A stretch of DNA of 64,000 nt, from contig JAYKXP010000108.1 in assembly GCA_037176845.1 (NCBI GenBank), forward strand, positions 1 through 64,000, written 5' to 3'. Shown piece by piece: positions 12,556 to 25,680 of this stretch. A program made the translations under genes and the position numbers. The notes under the pieces are model-generated. The model did no database searches, was not told the DNA's origin, and saw only the letters and a program-made list of their open reading frames with translations. This DNA comes from Paramarasmius palmivorus (Eukaryota > Basidiomycota > Agaricomycetes > Agaricales > Marasmiaceae). Position 1 is the first letter of the stretch. The number at the start of each line of letters is the position of its first letter.

Positions 12556-15500
12556 TGTGTTCGTTGGGCTACGCGACAAGAAAAATGTCAAGCGGACGCC
12601 GAAGTGGTGATGAGGTTTGCTTTCTGGGAGGTTAGACGCGAGCTGAGCTCAAGCGATTTGCTGAAAGACTTTCGGAAGTGATGAAGCCGGTAAGGGTCGC
12701 GAGATCTGTAGAGTAATCGTCAGTAACAAGAAGAAAAAAGTATTTGGTTTGCAATTTCCACCACTCGCTCTTCCTCATCTACATCACACTAATACCCAAT
12801 CCCCTACATAACACCAAACACTCTAAGAAAACACATACTCACTCCAGGCGGGATCCTTAGCACAGCGAGGTAATACGGAGGAGGAGAAGGAGGAGGTAGA
12901 GGCTCAAAACCTACGCGGCTTGCAGAGAGGGGGAATGATGGGAACTTTTTGCGAGTCCGTTCCTGGTAATATATGCGGAAACCTGTAGTTTCCATTTTGA
13001 GAGTGATGGCGGAATAAACCTTTTTTCCCAGCACTGGCAAATGCCGCAATTTCCTTTTTCATTTCAGATCTCATCTCACTGACAACGAACAATCACGAGC
13101 GAGCGAACTGCTTAACCGACCTTTTACACCGCTACGCTCGCCGCCTCGCTTTACTCCGGTTCCTTTTCGTCGATACGTACAGGATAGCAGTACCCTGTAG
13201 AATCCCCTTGGCAAGTAGTACTCTCCGTCTCCTTCGACACCGAATCTATCCTCCGGTACTAAAAGTACCCGTTCTTACTCACCTTCCGCCAAAAACAAAC
13301 ATCTCAAAATGCTTCCAAACCCATTTCTGTCAAAGAGTGCTTGTCATGGCACCCGACCCTCAAAATGTAAGAAATTCGAGATGTTGGCAGGCTAGAATCA
13401 AAAAATCAGGAAGCAGTATCCTTTCAATAGCTCAGTTCAAGCCCATCATTCACAAGAAATCAAGAACTACGTATCTACTCCCTTGACATCCAAATCCGCT
13501 GACATTTGGGTTAACACGGGCCGTCTTCTGGGAATGCCCATTATTTCCTTTCTGTTTCCGCAGGGCCATCTCTCCTCGGTCCTCGTCGCTCCACGTCAAA
13601 CGTCGCAAATGTTGAATCTGTAATGACGATCCCTAGCCCCGCGTTTGTGCAAATCATTGAGCGAGGACCACCACAACATATCGACAACAAATCGTCTAGG
13701 AGGTGTGCCTTTTGCCCCACTCTAACCCTCAACGCTCCGATGTACCCCGCATAAGACTGGTCTATACTAGTACACACAATGTCCAAAAGTATCAAAAGCT
13801 ACTAAATCTGTCGTTGGTTCGACGACTAGCCAGTCCGATGAGCTTTCGGATCGCTTCCCGCGGTTCTGCCTTTCTCGCTATCCTCTCCGGCGGTTTTAAC
13901 TCTTCCCGGGACATTCCGTCTACAGACGTCTCAGATGCAACTCTGATGACTAGCAAGCACGACCTTGGGTTCTATACTAGTTGATAATTTATCACTCGCA
14001 AAGGTTTCCGATGTGCGGCTCACAATGTGTTTACGACGCTGATTAATGAAGTTGCTAAGCAATGCGCTGGAAGGCCTCATCTCGTTGTCTCCCCACAGGC
14101 CTCTTCTCTCCCAGTCAATTCCACTTCGCTCCTCGGTTCACTGTCCCCGGCTTAACTGAGCCCAAGCCTCCTCCGCAGCAATCTATACCGCTCCTCCAAG
14201 TCTCCGTCGTACACTCCGAAGTTTCAACGTCGCTGTCACCCTTTGCGGAGAATATCTGCCATATTGGAATGTTAATTTCCCCAGCGACACATTAATGTTC
14301 CTGTATTCTGGGCATGCATAGAACCTGCTGTTTTCAGCACAAAATATCTCGAGTTCGCCGGCGGTACTTTTGGGTGACGTAGAAGTTGAGGTAAGAACTG
14401 CTTTGTGCGGCTTTTGGACGGAACACGTTTCGCAAAGCCTGGATTTGGGATTGGCGGGGGCTGGAGCTGCCTCTCAATCTCAGCTTGGACATCAAGCATC
14501 ACAGGACCCGTCAGGCATCAAGCAAGAGTATAACGATTCCTCAATACGGTATAGGACTGTGTCATCAGATATCTGACCCGGCTTTTTATACATTGCACTA
14601 CAGAAACTATCAGAAAACAGCGAACACCAAACCGCCACAGAGGTCATTTACCCTTTTATGAAGTCAATGTTGCCGACCGCTCGCGAGTTCGTTGAACGGC
14701 ATATCGGCACCTTCACCAAACCTGAGCTTCTTGCAGTCGCCAGCACTCACATCAACGGCGTACACTACTTCACTAAGTAACTAGTTCTTCTCCCTTACAT
14801 CGACCCTGAATACTTACTGCATTTGCACCCGTAACAGCATTCAGCAACAGCGTATGTACTACTATTGTGTTCCTCTTGTGTTACCGCCATCACGATCACC
14901 AGAATCATCATCATTCAGATTTCCATCCGGGTGTGATGTCCCCGTTTTACTGAATAAAGTGCGCACAACACAGCGAAATAAGCCGTCACTGCCACTGTTC
15001 GTTTCCAAGAAGACAGTTGTATGTATTACGAGGACATTACTCACTACACACAACGTTAATCGGCAAGCTCCAAGACTTTTCTGATTCTTACCATGGTCCT
15101 TGCCTGTCGAGGCTCAAGCTTAAAGCTCGAAATGGACAAGACCTCTCAACAGTCATTTGCTGCGATTGTCATTCTTCCAAGATGTCTGCCAGTGACAAAG
15201 GAAGGAAAATCAAACCCAAATCAAACCTTGTGTGGGTTATCTTGGGAGACAGAGGCACGAAGAACAAGATGATACGAATCCAGAAGGCAAAGAATCTAGC
15301 CCATAGGATACTGCCTCCGAGTTCAGGCGCCGGCGCCAACAAACGGCTAAAAGCCAACTTCCTTTCCCGAATGCGACCTACAACTCCCAGTGACGACAAC
15401 AGCCTCAAAAAGAGCCAGTCAGACTCGGACTCGTAGCAGATACGAGGTCAAAGTAAATCACAGTGGGGCTCATGAGCGAGAAAAATCCGTCCGCAATGGT

Positions 15501-18263
15501 ATTTTAAGATTAATCCCAGTCATGAGTCTACATTTCTTGTTGTAATATCCGTACCTCCCGTAGGCTGAGTCGTCTTGAGTCCATCTCCACTGTACATCAG
15601 AAGATAGAGGAAGTTTCTTATCCCGGTGAGGTCGGTGATCCCGACGCCGAAAGTGTTCTTTGTCCCCTTCGAGTAAGTGAGCGTTCTTCTGTGTCGTGTA
15701 TTGTCAGGTATTGTCTGACGGTTTGACGGACGTAAAAAGGAGGAACGGTAGTGGAATGGTGTTATGATGATGTGACTCTTACGGTCGATTGGTCGGCGAT
15801 ATGCTTGAGCCTGCCAGTAAGCCAAGGCGCAACTTCTTGGAGCAAAAGACGTCACAGTAGAGAAAGATGGGATGAACACTGTGAGTCTCTGGGTTGAACC
15901 ATTCCCGAGGAGCTTTCACGTCTCTTTCGCTTTCCGTATATTGATCCTAGCGCTCAGCATCCAACGTACTCAGAGGGCTCGGCGGTGAATATTGTGATGA
16001 GCGTTCAGGAGAACGTTGGAGGTGGCAGTGCGTGAGAATATCACGATAAAACTTCGAACTTCGATATCTTATCTTCCCTGTCATGATACGCCCATGTTCT
16101 CCATAGCTTCTGTTCTCGAAGTACTCACGACAGTCCGGTTCTCGGCGAACCCCCATGATCGTGTCTCAAACCCTTTGGCGACTCTAGCGAAAATATCAAC
16201 TCGAGGTCCGACCCGGTACTCTCCTCACGGGAGAAGCGTTTTCATTGGTAACAGAAATAACGGCCGCTCGTACAATGATAGGTCGGAGCGATCTCAAAGT
16301 TGAAGCTGTGCCTCATCAATACGCATCTATTGTTCGTTTGTTCGTTGTTGTACAAGCATTCTTGTAGGACACGAGCCCGTTCTTCATCATCCCCCTGTCA
16401 AATCACTTTGGATCTACATCAAACCACGTTCCCTTCTGCCCGATCTCCGGCGTTGAAAGATCAGAAGACCTCTGTCAGTATCACTTTCGTTGGTACCATC
16501 AGTCTGGGGTGAAACAGGAGAGGGAAAAGAACTAGGCGATAGAATCATGGTCGCCACAGTCGCGGCAGAACCGTCATACTACTACGAGTGATTCTATCAA
16601 TATCCACTCAAACTCTCCATAAAGCTGAAGCGACGCTTCCCGCCTCCGTCTCGGGCAAACCCACTTCCTTCCGACAAGAGGTACTTCGCTTCCGCCCATT
16701 CATTGTGCACATCAATATTCATTATTTTTAGAAAGTCACATCCCATCCTTCTTCTCATACTGCCACTCCTGTTCCCCCAAGGGTCTCAGGGTTCCTGTAG
16801 GTTCCTGCTTGTGAAATTAGAAGGCGATTTTCGGACTAATTCCATCAAGCGTATGTACGATCTCCATGAGCAACATGCACATCATGCAAGTCTCACAATC
16901 CGCTCACCCTGCAAGTCACTCTTCTGTGATCTCCATCCGAAGTAGGGATCATCAAGCAGCATTTCGTCGTCGAGGTTCTGTGTACGTGTTTCAAGTTACA
17001 TATATGAGCCGCTTTCTCACTTAGTTCAAGCTCAACACCATATTTACCTTTTGAACATCAGAAATACTTTGATCTCGAAGTTAAACTGTCTGGTCCTGTA
17101 CAGTTGAGGTGATCCGCTACAACCACTCCCGGTACACCCTAGCTATATTTGCAGTGCTCTAGACGCCCGGAACACCATCATCCGTGCTCAGTACAGCTTT
17201 CAGTGTCCAAGCTATCCATCATTTCTGCAGCCGATCCCTACTTGTCAAATCATCATGACACCACACGCGAAACTCTGACATTCGACAGGACTTGCCCCGC
17301 ATCGTTCGCTAGTGTGGGGAAGGAGTCTTTTTGGGATAAGCACGAGATCTAATGCATGAACTCTACGGATGCACTTGGATGCGCGCGATCAAGTGTAGGT
17401 TGGAAAACCGAAAATCCTTTTCCTCTTTGACATCTTGTCTCACTGTGAATTTAAGTATCTAACCTATTCAAAAGATTTAGAAGGTTCCCTAGGTTTGGGA
17501 CTCCGATCGTAAGCTCGAGTTCTTAACTCAGCCTAGGAATTGAACTTGAAGCGCTGGAGATCGCTGATGGTAACCCCAATCCTTGATCGGGTACAGTCGG
17601 TGGTACAACTGCACCGACGTGGCAGTGATTCAGATCGCAAAGAGGATCTTCCGTCGAATCAGCCTTACAATTTTTTGCTCAGTGGACTTGACCCATTCCG
17701 GGTACCAACGCAGAAAGGATCATTCAACGTCCAGACCCTAGCTGTTTCTATGCACCCAGCCAGGCTGCCAGGGTCTCCCAGGGTCACTTCAGAACCCAGT
17801 TCGACAATCACGGTTACGAATTACAATTCGCATTCTCGCAGCTCGGTATCTATCAGGGTCTTGGCATTTTTGATTTTCCAGGAATTTCTAAAATTTGACG
17901 ATTGCGCATTTGGGCGTGGGGCGTAGGCTAATATTTCAAGGAATGTCGATCCTCCAGGCGATTCGGAAAACTATTAGTGCTCAGAATTCGAATAGATTCG
18001 AATGCGATCTCGCAAGGATACAACGTCAGCCCCCGGCCACCGGCAATCTAGTGTCGTGCGGTATCTAAGGTTTTCACATTATGACATCCTCAGCTTTGCC
18101 TTTCCGTCGCGGCTCGGTGCCAATAATGTCATAATTCGAACCTGACCGCGACCAACCAACGACCAACGGACTCCAAACGGACTCCGACATAGTTGGCACA
18201 GTAACAACCGTTTATGGCATTGTTGCAAGAAAAATAGACATACTGTGGTACTTATGGATATAC
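12556..18263. other. long interval with no confidently assigned gene
   Basis: The first ~550 bases are the bHLH upstream region, with a GGA-rich tract near 12868-12900. Beyond that I see short frames only. Two look slightly protein-like: 14659-14781 (MKSMLPTAREFVERHIGTF...) and the lysine-rich frame at 15182-15436. I could not link either into a gene with convincing splice sites. The interval may contain a decayed gene at 13.7-15.4 kb. No terminal repeats or reverse transcriptase motifs were noticed. Confidence 0.45.
15182..15436 (+). CDS. possible small basic protein or terminal exon, unknown
   Basis: An 84-codon frame from ATG 15182 (MSASDKGRKIKPKSN...) ends in a Ser/Asp-rich tail (SLKKSQSDSDS). 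It is rich in Lys and Arg with a few hydrophobic residues (LVWVIL), and the frame stays open upstream to 15017. I recognise no family. Composition suggests a nucleic-acid-binding or disordered tail, but this may be an open frame by chance. No neighbouring exon could be joined with confidence. Confidence 0.22.
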   Translation: MSASDKGRKIKPKSNLVWVILGDRGTKNKMIRIQKAKNLAHRILPPSSGAGANKRLKANFLSRMRPTTPSDDNSLKKSQSDSDS

Positions 18264-19556
18264 CTAATTTGCATCTCCCGTTTCCAGTGCCTCAGAGGCT
18301 TGCGCTCTACGTCTTTCTCTTCGTCTCTGCTTCTTGACTTTACGTCGTTGGTTCGCTTTCGTCTGGCGAGGAGAACTAGGAGTATCAGATACCAATTCGT
18401 CCTTTGCATCTTTCTATCTCCAAAGGTCATCTGCTTGCTCCGAATCGACGAAGACTTCACGTGAGTTCTCAACCTTCTCTACTGCGACTCGCATACGCAT
18501 TCGATCCCAGAACTTTTCATATGCCATAGCTAAACAGAACATCGTAAGTCAATAGTATTCTGGGGAACCGAGGCACTCACTGTCACCCTTTTCAAACGCA
18601 TCTTTTAACTCCATAGCCTAATACCTCTCTATCACATCAGCAAGATGCTCGTGCTTGTTCTCCGGCTTTCTCCTCGTTTCCCAATTTCGGATACTGAAGA
18701 AAAGAGTACGAATAAGCGGAAAGCACATCCTGATGACGATTTGGAAGGTGTTTTTGTCTCTGACATCGATTTTTCCACTGATCAACGAGGTGTTGAGGAG
18801 TTTCATCTGCATGAGTTCCTCAACGATTCCATTCGCGAGGAATCACAGGCCCTCCTGTGAGCTGACAACACGTCAATAAAAGTGTTGGCACGCGTTGAAT
18901 AGATGCAGATTTAACAGACCACAAATCGCCGTTCTATCTCGGGCGGAGGGTCAGGACGCTCTTCGATCTTAATGAACAAGCTGTATAGTTGGATTTAAGC
19001 TATATGGATAAGATATCTAGAGCCAGGAACGCACCAATGCGTCTGCAACCAATCTTCAGGACGGCCTTCAAAGCCCATAAACCAAATTGCCCTGAAAGCG
19101 CATCAAACGCCGTGGAATGTACATAAAAAAACGAATACGCACCAGTTCTGTAGGCATAACCTCCATGTATTCACCCATCTAATGCACCATTGAGCCAATC
19201 GTCTTGACTATCAGGGAATGAGCTAGGGACAGACTTTGATAGGAAAGCATTATGTTTCTGGGCTTCTTTACCAGTCTGAGCCAGCGAATCGTGAAGGTTT
19301 GTCGAGCAGCCTTGCTTGTATGTCCTCCACGCCTCTTTTTCTGACACGTCTTTGAGCAATACCGGACCAATCTAGCCACCAAAGTGATTGGCTTTTGTCC
19401 AGCTTTCGTGCGACGTGTGGTATACTTATTGGCATCAACTACATTTTGTAGATCCTTTGGAGATTGGAACACCTTTTGACAGTAGTTGCATTGATACTTT
19501 GCGTTAAAGGGCCTTTTTTCTTGGGAGTGTTCAGAACGTTCAGAGTCGGAGGACAT
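18264..19556 (-). pseudogene. MYND-type zinc finger protein, decayed (copy 3)
   Basis: Third member of the family at 1-2370, on the opposite strand. It starts MSSDSERSEHSQEKRPF, then KYQCNYCQKVFQSPKDLQ, the first Cys pair of the finger. A missing base in an A-run and a TGA codon destroy the next Cys pair. LVRYCSKTCQ follows, then about two extra A's shift the frame before EAWRTYKQGC. A 55 bp intron joins FLSK to WVNTWRLCLQNW, matching copy 2 exactly in position. The last exon has an in-frame TAG near 18420 before the conserved basic tail (VKKQRRRERRRAQ, stop at 18264-18266). Several independent lesions make this a pseudogene. Confidence 0.72.
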
Positions 19557-21109
19557 GGTGGTAAATGGGAAAGACGTGCGAAATTTGGCATTGAGTCAGG
19601 GCAGGTTTATTAGCGCCCAATTTTGAACCGTTTCTTGTTTCATAAACAGCCTTTGAAGGTGGAACCGCCTCAGTTGCATCGAAAGCTTCTCATTGACTGA
19701 TCCTTCCTCTTCATAGATATATAGCTCCGTTTGAGGATGACACCCAGCGATAATTAATAATTTGCCATTGAAGAGCCGAAACCGAGGCGAAAGCGTGCGA
19801 AAGACTCAGAGATCTTTTGCCTCCTTACCATCTACCATGATGACCCAGAGTCTACCTGGAGCTCACTACTCCCCATGCAAATTTCAAGCCTCACTCATCA
19901 ACATCTGTTCACGGTTCAACGTTCAGCCTGCGTAATGACCCCTCTAACGGACCTACTCGGTGCAGCGCCCTGCCAACTAGAATCCCTCGAGTTTGCATAC
20001 TGCAGTGCTATGTGGAGCGACAGGTAGATCTTACCGAATAGAACTTTTGTCGAGGTTTTCAGACGAGAGCAAATATCGGTTTTGCAGCCGCGCCGGATGG
20101 CGGCCGGAAGATTATGGGAAAGCTTGGGATAGTCTGGATGTGCGTTTTTTTCCCCGTCTCGTGTCGTATTTGCTTGGCTGACATTTATGATTAATTCTAA
20201 CTCCTTTCTGACGTGCCAGGTTCTCGAAATCCATGGCCTCTGCCAGTATGCTACCATATGCCGTTGCCAAATGAGGACTGAAAAAATCAAGTGTTGCCAA
20301 ACATTCATATCGTCTTCACGTGTAGCAAGGAATGAATGAAGAACAGGAAGCGGACGTGAAAAGAACCGAGGAAAGGCGATTTGGGGTCAATAAAGAGTGT
20401 GTTTCTGTGTAAAATTCTCTGAGGAGATGGATTCTAACTACCCGCAAGAAGGATGTATTATCGCTTACTATCCACCAACCACATTCTGACCACATAGCGA
20501 ATAGTGCGTAGTACCCGGATACCGGTACTTTTCACGGCTTACCTATATTTCAGATGAAGAATTCAATCCTACGTGCCCAACATGTTGGGCTCGTTCAGTG
20601 CAAGAACATCGATACACAAGTCCTCGCGAGGCGCAGACCGCAATCCGTTAGTATAACCTTTCGTAGCAGTGTGGGGTCGATTCCGCTTCTAGTCCTTATC
20701 TCTATGTCAGGCGGTTGGTCCTTCCTGTCAATATATCCAACTACGGAGTTGACATAGTTCCCTATAGGTCATGTGCGAATGTCAAGTTTGGAGTTCAGTA
20801 CTCCCGCGACGAATAATCAATCCTATCGTAGGTACGTGGCCATATCCTGTTTAACTACTGGCTGACGACAGCTCTACTAGACATTGTTTATCGTGCTCAG
20901 CTATACGCTCTTGCATGGCTTCAGGATACAGCAACACCGTAGTTTTTCAGGGACAACAGCCTCACCATTGTTGAATGCGACAACGCTAGTAATCGACTGA
21001 GTAATCATCCCCCACTATTTGTGTGACAAAACAGGAACATTGGCCCAAGAACGTACTTAATCAGCACCACAGACTGAAAGGACATGATTCACCGTTCTTC
21101 TTCCCTGTG
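19557..21109. other. interval upstream of the decayed P450; no recognised gene
   Basis: This separates the divergent copy-3 MYND pseudogene and the copy-2 P450 pseudogene. A minus-strand frame at 19916-20308, with an overlapping frame reading TLDFFSPHLATAYGSILAEAM, may be part of an exon. It has no start, stop or partner exon that I can defend. No repeat or RNA gene seen. Confidence 0.4.
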
Positions 21110-23377
21110 ATGAACCTCCTACTTCAGATTGCCTTCTGCAGCTCCATCGCTTACCTGGCCTATATCATTATGTCAATTCTGTACTTACTGGATGCTATAC
21201 CCAGGCTTCAGCGAGCTACCTGGCCCAAAACCACCTTCATGGCTTGTATGGTAAGCCGTTTTCCTCCACTTTGATTAGGGCGGCTCATATACCACATCAG
21301 GAAATATGCCGGAGCTATTGTTTTCGGAGCGTTATGGTGACTACGAATTCCAGTGGCAAAGGGCGTTTGGGAAAACGTATAGGGTGAAGGGATGCCTTGG
21401 GGTAAGTCAGAGTCTTATATCTCTATCAAGACGATATGATGAACGTGTATCTTTCAGGAAGACAGAGTGTTCACATGCGACCCCATGACGTTGCGATATA
21501 TATCCAAAAACAATCAAATCTTCACGACAGGATACTATATGAGGCATTTCACATGGATGCTCATGGGGGAATATGCCTTACCTCGCGTATATCGTATGTG
21601 AAGAGCTAGACCTCCCGGAGCGGTCATTGATACCTCACGCAGACAACGTCCACCGTCGGATACGGCTAGTCATGAACACTGCTTTCTCGCAGAGTCGAGT
21701 ACAGGGTGTATTCCCAATCCTGAGGAGCATCTCAACAAGGGTAAGCAACTTGTGACCTGTGCTTTCCTGGCTCTGACATCAAATCAGGCAATAGACAAGC
21801 TTGACGAGAAGATCGATGCCAGCGGCTTAGACAACCCGGTTGTAGACGTGTATCATCTCATACAGCATACTACTGCAGACGCTGCCGCTGAAGGTACCTT
21901 TCCACGGTTTATACACATGTAGTCATCACTCATATCTGTCTAGCCATCATGGGGGATTGCTTTAATGCCCTGGAAGATGACGGTAGTGTCGAGGTTTCGC
22001 GGATTCATCAGAACATCGTGTACGTGATTGGGCTTCGTCAAGCCCAACCGATTGTTAACCTATTCTTTCGGTAATAGCTTTGCAAGCTCGACTAAAACAA
22101 AGTCAGCACTTCTTGTGGACAGCCTCCTCCCGTTCATCCCGAGCATGCTGCTTCGTGCTAGCCTTAGCCTACCGACAACTACCTACAACCTTCTAAGTCG
22201 TTATAGGAAAGTGACGGCTGAATGGTCGGATAGACTTTACAAACAAAAACTTGAGAACCTTCGCCTGGGCCTCGATACAGGAAACGATCTACTAGGCATT
22301 TCTGGTGGGTAATATTACAGCTTGGTGTTGAAGTATACTCTGATAATCTCTTACGGGCAGCGCAAGAAAACGAAAAGCAAGGCAATGCGACAAAGCTCTC
22401 TACTGACGAGCTGAAGAATCAGATTCCGACGAATGATGATTGCTGCGCAGGATACAACGGTGAGTCTAGCCTATGTCAGAAATGTTAGGCTGCAATAATC
22501 TGACGACAAACCGCACCAGGGAAACACCCTTGCTTTTGCTCTATTCGAGTTCGCGAGATATCCCGAATGGCAAGACAAGGTTCGCAAGGAAATCATGCAG
22601 CTGCAAGGTCACTTGAGTTGCTCGAATCTCGATAAACTAATATACCTCAATGCACACATCAAGGTACCTCATACCATGCTTTTCATCCCTAGGATTCTCA
22701 CAAGGCACGGCGCCTGCAGGAAACTCTTCGATATTACCCAGCTCTACCCAACAATGAGCGGTTAGCGGTCAAAGATGCCCTTTTGCCACTGTCAGCCCCT
22801 CTCAAGACGAACGATGGTCGTACACTGTCGGAGTTGCATATCAAGAAGGGTCAGTTGGTGATAATCGGCATAGCTTCATACAACCGGCAAGTCGACGGTT
22901 ATCATCATTGGCACGCTGGCTTATGTTTGTCCGTTTTTAGAGATCCGGATATCTGGGGTCAAGATGCGCACGAATTTGACCCATATCGTTGGACAGACGA
23001 GCGCTCTGCTACAATTCCGACAGGAACTGCATTCGGGCCGTATGCGAATCTGTCAGTGCTGCTCCTTTTTTCGACGGGCTTCCCTAACTATGTTTTTTCT
23101 ATTTAGTGCTACATTTTTCGGTGGTCCTCACATTTGTCTTGGGTACGTATAACACCTCTTTGCCATAGACACAAGGATTTCTGACCTCGTGTGTTCCTGT
23201 AGGTGGCGTTTGGCACTATTGGAAATGCAGGTTATACTAGCAGATCTTTTGTCGAGGTTCTTATTTGAAGAGGCGGAAGGTGTGGTCATTAGGCCCTGCG
23301 TCGCTGTTACCATGCAGCCTGTCTCGGAAAATGGGATTCTGCATCTGCCGTTGCAGGTGAAGAAGCTGAACCCTTGA
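21110..23377 (+). pseudogene. cytochrome P450 (copy 2), frameshifted
   Basis: Paralog of the P450 at 2551-4910 with the same exon order. It starts MNLLLQIAFCSSIAYLAYII (anchor); later parts include YGDYEFQWQRAFGKTYRVKGCLG, FTTGYYMRHFTWMLMGE and LNTAFSQ-like sequence. ETLRYYPALPNNERL contains ExxR, FDPYRW is PERF-like, and FFGGPHICLGWRLALLEMQV is the haem loop at about 23112-23165. Two frame breaks are visible. In exon 1 one extra base separates LDAIPRLQ from LPGPKPPSWLVW. At about 22431-22433 one extra base sits directly before the I-helix. Past that break the motif would read AAQDTT, so the conserved Gly is also replaced. Haem and ExxR motifs are kept, so loss is recent, or the breaks are assembly errors. 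Confidence 0.72.
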
Positions 23378-23569
23378 TCTGAGCTTTTGTTTCTCCAACT
23401 GAACTGTTTGTTGTTACCTTTTGCATCGATACAATTACCAGCTTAGGGACCTCCAAAAGAATCAGTAATTAATAAAGCTAAAGCTCGAATGTGCTTGATC
23501 ACCGTATCGGCCTTTTCGCTGGTGCATGTCTGATGTCAAACAATAGCCGGTAGTAACTCTTCTGCTACC

Positions 23570-25680
23570 ATGACCGGCGCGACCACCCTGGTCAATCTGC
23601 CCGCTGACGTCCTCATTCACCTCCTTTCCTTTCTTTCCGTCCCCGAAATTCTTATATTTCGACAAACAAGCAAAGCAATGCACGATATATCGAGGCAGTC
23701 CATCGTCTGGATCAACGCTTGTAAACGAGACATCATATCAAGATCATGGCCTTGGACTAGTAACGAGCACGACAGAACCCAAAACTTTGAAAAGGCCACA
23801 AGAAACGCATGGAGATTAGGATGCCGTTGGACGAACCATTTGGTGACAGCGATGATACCTCAGAAGCAGAGGCGATTTGCGACCAATACGAGCACAGCAA
23901 TATCCGATGTTCGTTTTTTTGACGTGATTTTTGGGCCAACGCAGACATTGCAGAAGATGGTCCTCACAGTATCGAAAGGGATATGGTCGGTTTTGACACT
24001 CTGGTCAATTGGAGAGCGGGAGAGCGGGGAAGAAGCAAACAAATTGGCGGAGTGGTCACCCAAGGGAGCGCTGTTTACAGGGCTCGCTATCAATGACGAT
24101 ACGAAAGCCCTGGAACGACTAGCTGTTTCCGTAGCGAAAGATAGGTGAGTCTGCTTAATCCTCTGATCTTGATAAATTCTGACGAATCTTCATCGTTTTT
24201 TGGCAGCGGGCACGAAACGTTACTGCTTTCGGTAACATTTGCACAAGGAAAATGGTCTCTTCTACCTACACATCGTATCCCGACTCCTCATGGAGCATCA
24301 CCACTACGTCCACTCAACTTTTTTGGATGCATATTGGCGCTCTCGGATGACATTTCTCAGACAGTCATATTGGATTGGAAAACAAGAGAGATGGCACTTT
24401 TGGTCGAAGATGCAGACGGAGAGGCAGATGCAACAGCTGCGGGTAACTGGAAGGTACAGTAGTGGGTAGTTTTCCCAATATCGAGAGGCTGAATAACTTG
24501 GTTACAGCACAATATACCTATTCAAGTCCTCTTCACTTATCGTTCCATCACTGTCGTCCGCGCGAGATCCGTGTCGTTATTTCCAGAACCTATCCTGTCT
24601 CGCCCTGAGAGCCGTTCATCAGAAGTATCAGCAACTACCGTTCAAAATGATCCAGACGTGGGAGAGGAAAACAGCGAAGAGCGATCCGACACCCCTCGTT
24701 TGTCCCCAAATGCACCATCTTATATACCTCTTGCTACGCACAGCTTCGGTTGGGTGGATGCAGTAGCCGTCGTGCCTATCGTTCCTACCCAAACCATTCG
24801 TCCAGTTTCTGGAGCTGATGAACATCTGAAGGTCGATCCTCGCCACGCGAGGGACCTCCGTATCCTCGTCAGAGCAGAGAGTGACAATCCTTGGCGTTCA
24901 GACGAGGGGACGCTCGATATGTATCTACTTGAAGTGAACACGGAGTTTGTGGAAGCTGAGGAAACCCCACTGCGAGATAGTGTCACGAGTAGCGGAGGAG
25001 CTCGTGGAAGATCTCCACTGGCGCTTTCAGCACCTTCGCCTCGATCTCACTCCCATCACGACCCCTTCAGCATACCGGAGTCTACGTCGACTTCGGCCTC
25101 TCCTCCTCGGGCACCAGCTAGCGCACCATACACATTTCCACCGACGCACATAGGCTCACTGTCTAGCCCACGCGGCTCCTTGCGTTGCACCAGCGTCAGA
25201 TTAGGTCCATGCGGAACAGCAGTGTGGGTGTCACCCCCTCTCCTTCCGCACCATGAGGCTGCGTTTGGGCTCGGTAACGCAGGCTTGGTGGTCGACGAAG
25301 GTGCCGTCCATGGTGCTTCCATACTTCATGACGAGCCTTAATGGCGTTACGATGAGTGAAGGTAGCATCGACAGTATGATGTTCGGTGGCCGTGTGGCAG
25401 TGATGGCAGTAACGGGCTTGTTGTCGAGGATAGCATTGACATGGATGTCTACGGGATTGGAATAGGTGTCCCGACATCTATTGCACCTGTACCCGCCCCG
25501 AGGAAGGAGACTTTGGTGGCGACAGTCTTCCCGGGGCCGCTGTTCGAGAAGCCGCAGGCACGCCTCAGACCGATTCTGGTTAACGATGGAAGTGGATGGA
25601 CTGCTATTGATTACGATGAGGCAGATGGCAGAGTTGTCCTTGGCTCAGGTGATGGAAAGGTGATTGTCGTGTGGTTGTGA
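23570..25680 (+). CDS. F-box protein of about 650-690 aa
   Basis: The N-terminus carries an F-box (LVNLPADVLIHLLSFLSVPEILIFRQTSKAMHDIS). This domain binds Skp1 and links substrates to an SCF ubiquitin ligase. The rest looks like a degenerate beta-propeller: SIGERESG, ETLLLSVTFAQGKWSLL, GCILALSDD, TVILDWKTREM, then a Ser/Pro-rich insert, and at the C-terminus IDYDEADGRVVLGSGDGKVIVVWL. Introns at about 24147-24206 and 24454-24507 keep frame. In one and the same frame there are three stop codons close together (TAA 25339, TGA and TAG shortly after), and then clear coding resumes at YDVRWPCGSDG. Either a 69 bp intron with a weak donor (about 25303-25371) removes them or the end has been inactivated. 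Ubiquitin target unknown. Confidence 0.78.
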
